A stretch of 10,774 nucleotides of DNA, taken from NCBI GenBank assembly GCA_964617695.1, contig CAZTYW010000068.1, positions 1 to 10,774 on the forward strand. The letters are read 5' to 3'. The notes below the pieces were generated by a model that had not been told where the DNA came from, made no database searches, and saw only the letters and a program-made list of their open reading frames with translations. The stretch is from CAZTYW01 sp964617695 (GTDB lineage: Bacteria > Chloroflexota > Dehalococcoidia > UBA2247 > RBG-13-53-26). Shown here one piece after another: positions 1-5,284 of the stretch (its first letter is position 1; every line of letters begins with the position of its first letter). Both the position numbers and the translations under genes were made by a program.

Positions 1-16
1 CCACGGATGCAGGCTT

Positions 17-34
17 CCGGGGCAGAATCCCCGG
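17..34 (-). terminator. GC-rich hairpin directly after the nitronate monooxygenase-like gene
   Basis: A perfect 6-bp stem (CCGGGG / CCCCGG, 6-base loop) begins at the base following the TGA stop of the flavoprotein gene. No U-run follows on the minus strand, so it is not a classical intrinsic terminator. It could be a 3'-end stabilising hairpin or a weak terminator. Confidence 0.35.
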
Positions 35-997
35 TCAGAGCGCCCAGCGACGGCGTATGGCCTCAGCCTCGCTGATGAGCCTCTCCATGAACTCCTTGAT
101 GGTTGGCACGCTGTCAATAACGCCTACCGCCAGCGAGCCGGGAAGAGACCTGAGTACCTCCTGCTCTATCTCCTCCTCGGGCACATAGGGCAGATCAGGT
201 GAGTCCTTCAGCATCACCCGCTCCAGCCGCAGCAGCCACTGGTCCTCAGGCATGGAACCCCTCTCCCCCAGCACCGCGGCCAGCTCTTCAGGCTTCGGAG
301 GCAGCAGACAGCGCTCGCGGTACTTCGGCTCAGTCGGGTCAGCCTCGGCCATGGACTGCTTGTGACGCTCGGAAATGGGGCATTCCCTGGTGGCCATAAA
401 AGCAGTACCCATATACACTGCTTCCGCTCCCATCGCCAGGGCAGCCATGAGACCCCTGGCATCCGCTATGCCACCTGCAGCTATCACAGGGACCTTCAGC
501 AGTCTCACGGCCCAGGTTATAGACACCAGTGTCGGAATCTGCTCGGTGCTCTTGAACCCTGCGCCTTCCAGCCCTACGATTACCACCGCATCGGCCCCCT
601 GCCGCTCCGCTGCCAGGGCATGCTTCACCGTAGCCACCTTGTGAACCCACTTTATGCCAGCCTCCTGCAGCCGCCTGCCGTGAACGTCCGCCCGCGAAGC
701 GGCCGTTTCCACCACCCCGATACCCCCCTCCTCGATGATGACTTCCCGCATCTCGTCTACGTAGGGACAACCCATCATGGTGAGGTTCACTGCCAGCGGC
801 TTGTCGGTCATTGACTTGGCCCGGCGCAGCTCCTCCCGAAACCGGTCAGGAGTGCGCAGGGCTCCCGCCGCGATCATCCCCAGCCCTCCGGCCTCAGACA
901 CCGGGACGGCAAAGTCGGCTGTGCCAAAGCTCCCAAAGGCACCCTGGATGATCGGGTACTTCATGCCAAACATCTCGGTTATCCTGGTTTTCCACAT
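35..997 (-). CDS. Nitronate monooxygenase-like FMN protein (NMO / 2-nitropropane dioxygenase family), atypical active site
   Basis: A 320-residue TIM-barrel flavoprotein, close to usual family length. The N-terminus (TRITEMFGMKYPIIQGAF, residues 4-21) is the family signature, which fixes the ATG start; an AAAGGGG ribosome site lies upstream. The phosphate-binding end of the barrel is visible as AAGGIAD (173-179) and GAEAVYMGTAF (190-200). Known members oxidise alkyl nitronates, reduce quinones with NAD(P)H, or act as FabK-type enoyl reductases. The usual motif E-A-G-G-H-x-G is here E-G-A-G-F-K-S (144-150), so the conserved active-site His is Phe148. A canonical nitronate-oxidising role is therefore doubtful, while FMN binding and oxidoreductase activity remain likely. 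It sits 72 bases downstream of the Nudix gene on the same strand and is probably co-transcribed with it. Family assignment is secure; reaction unknown. Confidence 0.9.
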   Translation of the reverse strand: MWKTRITEMFGMKYPIIQGAFGSFGTADFAVPVSEAGGLGMIAAGALRTPDRFREELRRAKSMTDKPLAVNLTMMGCPYVDEMREVIIEEGGIGVVETAASRADVHGRRLQEAGIKWVHKVATVKHALAAERQGADAVVIVGLEGAGFKSTEQIPTLVSITWAVRLLKVPVIAAGGIADARGLMAALAMGAEAVYMGTAFMATRECPISERHKQSMAEADPTEPKYRERCLLPPKPEELAAVLGERGSMPEDQWLLRLERVMLKDSPDLPYVPEEEIEQEVLRSLPGSLAVGVIDSVPTIKEFMERLISEAEAIRRRWAL

Positions 998-1069
998 CTG
1001 GACATGCCCCTTTCTGCTTGCGAGTCTACTCGGCTCAACTCCTTCCCCAGACCTCGCCCGAAACGACGG

Positions 1070-1831
1070 TCATCCAAAGGTCAACATATCGAGCAGCGGC
1101 TGGATTGCAGGTATCTCCTTGCCGCGGGTTGAGCAAATCACCGCCTCCACGCTGGAGAATTGGGCCAGGTCCCTGACGTTGCAGTACGTGGGGTAGGGTA
1201 TGGCCATTTCGCCCCTTCGGCGCTTCTCGACGGCCTCCTGGGGACTGATCCACACGCTGTCTGTCGTCTCAAGCTCATCGTGAAGAGCTTCCTGGTCCGG
1301 AGGTGCCGGAGCTAAGAAAAAGCGAGTATCAAAACGAATGGGCGAGACGTGCGGCGTAATCCAGTGGGCGAAATACGACAGCTTATCGGTGGCCAGGAGC
1401 AGCCCCTCCTCCTGAATGATCGTGGCGAACGAGGAGGGGTCCTGGCTCACCTGCCTGCGGTACCCGGCGAAACGGGACGCGTCTTCTTCGCCGATGGCAA
1501 CCAGGTGCGGAGGCTCCCTGTACGCCAGGAGGATTCCCGCCTCCTCAAAAGCCTCTCGAATGGCGGCCACAAAGAAACCCAGCGCCTTCACAGGCGGAGA
1601 ATCGCCGTCAATGGTCTCCCGGGCTTGAAGGGACGTCATGCCGTAGCACATCCCCTCCATCTGGTCCGCACAGTCCGCAGCCTCCAGTGCGCCTCCAGGG
1701 AACACGTAGGTGCCAGGCAGAAAGCTGCTCCTGGCATGCCGGCGCAGCATCAGGACCTCAAACCTGGCTCCTGGCCCGTTGTCGGGGCGCAACAGGACCA
1801 GCGTAGACGAGTCCCTGGGAACAGCTACCAT
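1070..1831 (-). CDS. Nudix hydrolase, NUDT19-like (possible CoA/acyl-CoA diphosphatase)
   Basis: A 253-residue Nudix protein. The catalytic box is in two pieces: F-P-G-G-A-L-E (44-50) and R-E-A-F-E-E-A-G-I (92-100), separated by about 40 inserted residues. The second half carries the metal-binding Glu residues. The insertion and the downstream segment W-I-T-P-x4-R-F-D-T-R-F-F-L (157-173) resemble the NUDT19/RP2 group, whose mammalian member hydrolyses CoA and acyl-CoA to 3',5'-ADP and phosphopantetheine. That role would suit a neighbourhood of CoA-transferases, but substrate assignment is inference. The ATG at 1831 is the most upstream start before an in-frame stop; its Shine-Dalgarno site is weak. 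It is the first gene of a likely two-gene unit with the flavoprotein gene, read from a promoter about 125 bases upstream and a G-rich leader. Confidence 0.88.
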   Translation of the reverse strand: MVAVPRDSSTLVLLRPDNGPGARFEVLMLRRHARSSFLPGTYVFPGGALEAADCADQMEGMCYGMTSLQARETIDGDSPPVKALGFFVAAIREAFEEAGILLAYREPPHLVAIGEEDASRFAGYRRQVSQDPSSFATIIQEEGLLLATDKLSYFAHWITPHVSPIRFDTRFFLAPAPPDQEALHDELETTDSVWISPQEAVEKRRRGEMAIPYPTYCNVRDLAQFSSVEAVICSTRGKEIPAIQPLLDMLTFG

Positions 1832-1920
1832 TCGATCGGCCCGGCGGACGATTCAGAAGAGTTCAATCCAACGGAGAAACAACGCAAATCACCATCTCCA
1901 GACATGCGGAGGACAGGTCA

Positions 1921-1943
1921 CCCGCACCCCCACCCCACCCCCC
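1921..1943 (-). promoter_or_regulatory. Four-tract G-quadruplex motif in the Nudix mRNA leader
   Basis: Read on the minus strand this is four G-runs of 6, 4, 5 and 3 separated by loops of 1, 1 and 3 bases, which fits the standard G3+N1-7 quadruplex rule. It lies between the predicted transcription start (about 1957) and the Nudix start at 1831, in the sense orientation, so it could fold in the RNA as well as in the DNA. A regulatory effect is inference. Confidence 0.5.
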
Positions 1944-1958
1944 AGCCGGTTCCGGCTG
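1943..1958. repeat. Perfect dyad at the predicted Nudix transcription start
   Basis: CAGCCGG-TT-CCGGCTG has two perfect 7-bp arms. It begins seven bases downstream of the predicted -10 box and covers the predicted +1, a typical place for a repressor operator. With a 2-base centre it is better explained as a protein site than as an RNA hairpin. No regulator gene lies in the window. Confidence 0.45.
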
Positions 1959-1964
1959 CCGATA

Positions 1965-1993
1965 ATTTTAGCAGCAAAGCACGGTAGCCTCAA
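1965..1993 (-). promoter_or_regulatory. Predicted sigma70-type promoter for Nudix and flavoprotein genes
   Basis: On the minus strand the -35 is TTGAGG (1988-1993) and the -10 is TAAAAT (1965-1970), with a 17-base spacer. The spacer ends in TGC, giving an extended -10 (TGn) element. The -10 matches consensus at five of six positions. The predicted start is near 1957, giving a leader of about 125 bases. Read by eye only. Confidence 0.5.
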
Positions 1994-2083
1994 ACACGCA
2001 GTGGCAGCAGGAGCTCCCGGGGGCCCGGCTGCCGACATTGCCCCGGCGCACCGGCCGGCGATGTATTCGTTGTGCGGCCAGAT

Positions 2084-2112
2084 TTGACACCCGCCGCAGC
2101 CAATGGCAAAAT
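2084..2112 (+). promoter_or_regulatory. Predicted sigma70-type promoter for the DUF6506 gene
   Basis: A perfect -35 box TTGACA (2084-2089) is followed after 17 bases by CAAAAT (2107-2112), a four-of-six -10. It reads towards the DUF6506 gene with a leader of about 80 bases. It is divergent from the Nudix promoter, the two -35 boxes being about 90 bases apart. The rest of the 369-base region between the two genes is GC-rich, with no convincing gene. Confidence 0.45.
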
Positions 2113-2200
2113 GGCGCATCCAGAGGCACGCCGACAGGCCATCCAGTCCTCTGCAGTGGCAGTCACCTGACGGCGCTGGAGATTGAAAGGGGGGAATACC

Positions 2201-2518
2201 ATGGCAAAGCTGCAGGTGGCCTTCATGTATCTGGTACCGGACGCAGATCCGGCCGAGCACCGGGCAACCATCACCAACAGCGCCTTGCTGGACCTGATAG
2301 TGGTGGCAGTCAAAGACTACCAGCAGGCGGCCCAGGTCAGCCAGGAACTGGTAGATCAAGGAGTGCAGGCGATTGAGCTGTGCGCCGGCTTCGGCAATGC
2401 CGGTCTGGCCAGGGTGGCTCAAGCTGTAGCAGGAAAGGCCCCGGTAGGCGCCGTACGTTTCGACTCCCATCCAAGCCTGGGGTTCCAGAGCGGGGACGCG
2501 GTATTCGACACGAAGTAG
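2201..2518 (+). CDS. DUF6506 family protein
   Basis: A 105-residue soluble protein with no signal peptide or membrane segment. I recognise the DUF6506 pattern: an N-terminal beta strand (KLQVAFMY), the D-P-x-x-H-R motif (16-21), a Val-rich strand followed by KDY (38-40), the Gly-rich E-L-C-A-G-F-G-N (59-66), and the C-terminal V-R-F-D-S-H-P-S-L-G (85-94). The conserved Cys61, Asp88 and His90 could form a small active or binding site, but the family has no established function that I know of. The ATG at 2201 is chosen because a GGGGGG ribosome site (2189-2194) sits six bases upstream; a TTG at 2183 would place the start before that site. It is the only plus-strand gene, transcribed alone between two minus-strand units. 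Confidence 0.85.
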   Translation: MAKLQVAFMYLVPDADPAEHRATITNSALLDLIVVAVKDYQQAAQVSQELVDQGVQAIELCAGFGNAGLARVAQAVAGKAPVGAVRFDSHPSLGFQSGDAVFDTK

Positions 2519-2546
2519 CCAGACAGCAGGGCAGGGCAAGCTGAAA

Positions 2547-2564
2547 CCCGGTCCTGAACCCGGG
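2547..2564 (-). terminator. Possible terminator downstream of the DUF2953 gene
   Basis: On the minus strand CCCGG, an 8-base loop and CCGGG are followed by TTTCAG, about 50 bases past the DUF2953 stop. The stem is short and the T-run only three, so support is modest. It lies in the convergent space between the DUF6506 and DUF2953 genes. Confidence 0.3.
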
Positions 2565-2580
2565 CTGGCGGCACGTATCC

Positions 2581-2603
2581 GTGCCCGGAATGTGCCGGGC
2601 CAC
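2581..2603. terminator. GC-rich hairpin between convergent genes
   Basis: GTG-CCCGG, a 6-base loop and CCGGG-C-CAC form an 8-bp stem with one bulged base, in the 96-base gap between the 3' ends of two convergent genes. It could slow polymerase from either side. Neither strand shows a U-run, so it is a candidate only. Confidence 0.3.
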
Positions 2604-2614
2604 CGATTGCCCGG

Positions 2615-3247
2615 TCACGGGTCATTCAATCGCCTGGAGGACGCCGCCGGGCTATCCTGCCGCACGCGGCGGGCCATCACCATGGCCTTCAAGGCTCTGA
2701 GGGTCGGCCTCGACACCAGGAACGGAATGAGCGACCACATCACTTTGATCGGTACTGCCCGTACAGCACCCCTGCAATAGCCCTCGAGCCTCTTCGTCTC
2801 GAAATCGGGCTCAAACTGGAGGTCTGCCGACGAGTATGCCCTCATCAGGGCCATGGCCGGAGCCAGCACGCCGAAAAGGGCCCAGGTCTCATCGGGACTA
2901 CCCAGCCCAATCCGGAAATCCGCCGTCAACTCGTTTATCTTGAGAATCCTGGGGATGCCCCTGGCCAGGTTGAGAAGCCTCTCAGGAAACCCGCGTGCGG
3001 TAAGCGCGGCCAGGGCAAGCCTGCTGAATCGTTCTCTTTTGCCCGGCTTGCTTTTCTCAACACCCTCTTTCCTGCGACCATCCCTGCTCCAGCCCATCTC
3101 CTTCTTGACCAGGCCAAACATCCAGCGCACCCTGGCCACCAGCCTGAAACTCATGTCCCCCTCGGCATAGAAGTTGACGTCAACAGGCATGACAAGCAGG
3201 ACAGTGACGACCAGAACTATACCCGCCACCAGGCCGATAACCCACAC
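2615..3247 (-). CDS. DUF2953 domain protein, N-terminal membrane anchor
   Basis: A 210-residue protein. Residues 1-20 are a strong hydrophobic helix without a cleavage motif, so it is probably a membrane anchor. The following segment (PVDVNFYAEGD..RLVARVRWMFGL) and the late F-R-I-G-L-G-S-P-D-E-T-W (111-122) with PDF..KRLEGYCRGAVR (147-163) match the DUF2953 pattern. A Lys/Arg-rich linker (58-74) separates the two parts. In endospore formers a DUF2953 gene (ytfI) sits beside ytfJ/gerW; no GerW-type gene is visible here, so a sporulation role cannot be claimed. The start is GTG, preceded by a purine-rich ribosome site (GGAAAGGGAAGAAGG). It ends 96 bases from the convergent DUF6506 gene. Family call fairly firm, function unknown. 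Confidence 0.75.
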   Translation of the reverse strand: MWVIGLVAGIVLVVTVLLVMPVDVNFYAEGDMSFRLVARVRWMFGLVKKEMGWSRDGRRKEGVEKSKPGKRERFSRLALAALTARGFPERLLNLARGIPRILKINELTADFRIGLGSPDETWALFGVLAPAMALMRAYSSADLQFEPDFETKRLEGYCRGAVRAVPIKVMWSLIPFLVSRPTLRALKAMVMARRVRQDSPAASSRRLNDP

Positions 3248-3361
3248 GTCCTTCTTCCCTTTCCTATGTGTCTATTTGTGTCTGCGTCTCCGCAACAGGC
3301 TGGCTTCTTTGGCAGCCAATCCGTCCGCCACGGAGCCAGTGCTCTCAGTACACCCTGGCTT

Positions 3362-3397
3362 GTCCTGGCTGCGGTTGACCTGGACAGCAACCAGGAC
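3362..3397 (-). promoter_or_regulatory. Hairpin with an alternative pairing in the DUF2953 leader
   Basis: On the minus strand GTCCTGGTTGC (3397 down to 3387) can pair with GCAGCCAGGAC (3372 down to 3362), giving 11 bp including one G-U wobble that exists only in minus-strand RNA. A second CCAGG (3383 down to 3379) inside the loop can pair with the same 5' arm, so two exclusive hairpins are possible. This is the only notable structure in the 346-base gap 3248-3593 apart from the promoter below. Function is inference. Confidence 0.3.
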
Positions 3398-3554
3398 TCT
3401 GAAGAGGACACCGCTCGGGTTCGTGGGAAACACTTCTCACGCGGTAGACAAACTTGCAGCCCCCTAACTTGCACCACCGGTCTTCCTCAGGCACTTCTGC
3501 CGGGCGCAACGTGGGTCAGAGCCCCGGCGCCAGCCCTACCGGCAGCCTGCGAAT

Positions 3555-3583
3555 ATTCTAGCCCCGCGACCCCACAAACTCAA
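3555..3583 (-). promoter_or_regulatory. Predicted sigma70-type promoter upstream of the DUF2953 gene
   Basis: On the minus strand TTGAGT (3578-3583) is followed after 17 bases by TAGAAT (3555-3560), five of six to the -10 consensus. It lies just past the stop of the small-protein gene and would start a transcript near 3547, leaving a leader of about 300 bases before the DUF2953 start. That is unusually long, so the leader may be regulatory or contain a short unrecognised gene. Confidence 0.45.
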
Positions 3584-3593
3584 CCCGGCGCCA

Positions 3594-4037
3594 CTACGAG
3601 AAGACCCGCTTGATTCCCCTTTCGAGGCGAAGCTCCCCTCTGACGCAGGCATCCATACCTCTTATGATCGACGGCAACACAGGAGCCGAGAGGCTCAGCA
3701 ATCTCAGCACGGGCATCCGCATCAGTACCCTGGAAGTAACGGGGGCCGATACCTTCATGACCGGCGCCATGGTGCCCGCCCATAGGGATATTGTGCCCCT
3801 GGTCAGTCTGGACTCAGACAGGTGCCCGGCGAACCTGATCATAGCAGGCATCGCCGAGGACAGACGCTCAACCGAGTTGACCAGGTTGTTCTGCGTTCCC
3901 TTGCGTGACAGCGCCGACTGCAGAGAACCCTTTGGCAGCGAACCCATCACCGGGTCGTACACTCTCAGGAAGGGAATCAGGATCGGCGCCAACCTCACCT
4001 TCTCAAGCTCGTCCAACAGTTCCTTCAGGTCTGCCAT
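3594..4037 (-). CDS. Unrecognised 147-residue protein, last gene of the redox operon
   Basis: I do not recognise this family. The N-terminus (MADLKELLDELEKVRLAP) is a charged amphipathic helix. The middle (about 80-125) is helix-rich, with small, Met and hydrophobic residues and several prolines, and the C-terminus is basic. There is no Cys motif (one Cys only), no signal peptide and no clear full membrane helix, so peripheral membrane or protein contact is possible. The ATG at 4037 is preferred because GGGGG sits seven bases upstream; a GTG at 4043 overlapping the upstream stop would add two residues. It begins two bases after the Fe-S gene stop, so translation is probably coupled and a role with the FAD/Fe-S pair is likely. 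The opposite strand is also open, but coupling and spacing favour this frame. Confidence 0.6.
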   Translation of the reverse strand: MADLKELLDELEKVRLAPILIPFLRVYDPVMGSLPKGSLQSALSRKGTQNNLVNSVERLSSAMPAMIRFAGHLSESRLTRGTISLWAGTMAPVMKVSAPVTSRVLMRMPVLRLLSLSAPVLPSIIRGMDACVRGELRLERGIKRVFS

Positions 4038-4039
4038 GT

Positions 4040-5284
4040 TCACACCCCCATCGATGCGGCGACCAGTTCGGTCAGGTCTCTCACCTCAATGGACTCGTCC
4101 GCCTCTTCGACTGCATCCTTAAAATTCGTCTTGCAGAACGGGCAGGATGAGGCCAGCACGGAGGCGCCCGCAGCCTTTACCAGTGGAAGCTTGTCGGCGC
4201 CTATCTCCAGCGCCAGGTCCGGGTGGGACTCCTTCAGCCCCCCACCCGCCCCGCAGCACCAGGCCGCGTGCTTCGTCGGATACATCTCAACCACCTTGAC
4301 GCCTGGAATCGCCCTCAGGACCGCTCTGGGCTCATCGTAGACCCCCATTTCCCTGCCCAGGTGGCACGGGTCGTGGTAGGTGACTGTTGCCTTGATACGG
4401 TGTTTCAACCTTATCTTCCGGGCTGAAATCAGCCGGGCCATGTATTCGCTTATGTGCATCGCCCTGAACGGCAACTGGCCTCCGGCCATCTTCGGCCAGT
4501 CCTTGCTGATGGCCATGTAGCACTCCGCACAGGCCGTGACCAGCAGCTCAACTGCGTTCTCTCTCAGCATTTCCAAGTTGTGGTTGATCATCTTCTCGGC
4601 GACGTCTATGCTGCCAGTCCTGAGCAGTGGCGAACCACAGCACCACTCGTCCGGCAGGACCGCAAACTTGACCCCGGCACCCCTGAGTACATTGGCCGTC
4701 GCAGCGGCCACCTCCTGCCTGGTGTAAGAGGGAATGCAGCCAACGAAAAGGGCGGTTTGTGCATGCTCGGCTATGCCCAGTCCCTGGGCCCATTTCAACC
4801 TGTCAGCGTGTCGCTGTTCGTACGGATTGTAGTTCTGCTCCGTGCTCACAGCCATTCTCTTGACCGGCTCCGGCTGCAGGCCGAGATCGACGCAGTCCGC
4901 ACGCATCGCCTCCAAAATCTGCACCGACTGCACGGGGTCGAAGGTCGCCCCGAACGCCGCCATGACAGGATTGATAAGATTTTTCAGAGCGCTCCCACCC
5001 ACCTGGGCCATCATGTTGCCAAAAGGCTTGCAGATCTCTTCGCAGGAAGCGCACGTGGTGCAGTTGTAGACGCAGTCGGCGACTTCCTTCGAGTACTTGA
5101 GCGTTCCGTCCAGCAGATAAAACGCCACCGTATTGTGGCCCCTGGCCGAACTGTCTTCGAATCTGAGTTGCCGGTACACGGGGCAGGTTACGTAGAAGCC
5201 TGAATCGTCATTAATGGTCTCTGAACACATGGAGCAGTGGTTGCACAGCCAGGCTTCTTCTCTGCACGCCTCGAGTCTCATCAT
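4040..5284 (-). CDS. HdrD/GlcF-like Fe-S protein with two CCG domains
   Basis: A 414-residue electron-transfer subunit. The N-terminal part binds two [4Fe-4S] clusters: C75-x2-C78-x2-C81-x3-C85-K-P is canonical, while the first is C14-x2-C17-x2-C20-x13-C34-P with a longer gap than usual. Two full CCG (cysteine-rich) motifs follow with classical spacing: C183, C215-C216, C252-x2-C255 and C307, C343-C344, C381-x2-C384. Such domains hold the catalytic noncubane clusters of heterodisulfide reductase (HdrB/HdrD) and occur in glycolate oxidase GlcF and lactate-utilisation proteins. It probably takes electrons from the adjacent FAD subunit and gives them to a quinone, disulfide or similar acceptor. 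Its ATG overlaps the FAD gene stop by four bases (ATGA), with GGAGG just upstream, so the two subunits are translationally coupled. No membrane helix, so cytoplasmic or peripheral. Confidence 0.93.
   Translation of the reverse strand: MMRLEACREEAWLCNHCSMCSETINDDSGFYVTCPVYRQLRFEDSSARGHNTVAFYLLDGTLKYSKEVADCVYNCTTCASCEEICKPFGNMMAQVGGSALKNLINPVMAAFGATFDPVQSVQILEAMRADCVDLGLQPEPVKRMAVSTEQNYNPYEQRHADRLKWAQGLGIAEHAQTALFVGCIPSYTRQEVAAATANVLRGAGVKFAVLPDEWCCGSPLLRTGSIDVAEKMINHNLEMLRENAVELLVTACAECYMAISKDWPKMAGGQLPFRAMHISEYMARLISARKIRLKHRIKATVTYHDPCHLGREMGVYDEPRAVLRAIPGVKVVEMYPTKHAAWCCGAGGGLKESHPDLALEIGADKLPLVKAAGASVLASSCPFCKTNFKDAVEEADESIEVRDLTELVAASMGV

Noticed and set aside
1889..2539. A 216-codon minus-strand open frame covering the divergent region and the DUF6506 gene.
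   Set aside because: The plus-strand DUF6506 reading has family motifs, a strong ribosome site and a promoter, while this frame has odd composition (many Cys, Gly, His) and covers promoter sequences.
3272..3433. A 53-codon minus-strand frame (GTG start) in the leader of the DUF2953 gene.
   Set aside because: Its ribosome site is weak and I recognise no family; the composition is not clearly coding. It remains possible but is not supported enough to list as a gene.
3610..4122. A 170-codon plus-strand open frame opposite the small unknown gene.
   Set aside because: It runs antisense into the certain Fe-S gene and is rich in Ser, Arg and Pro. The minus-strand frame has a ribosome site and a 2-base spacing to the upstream stop.
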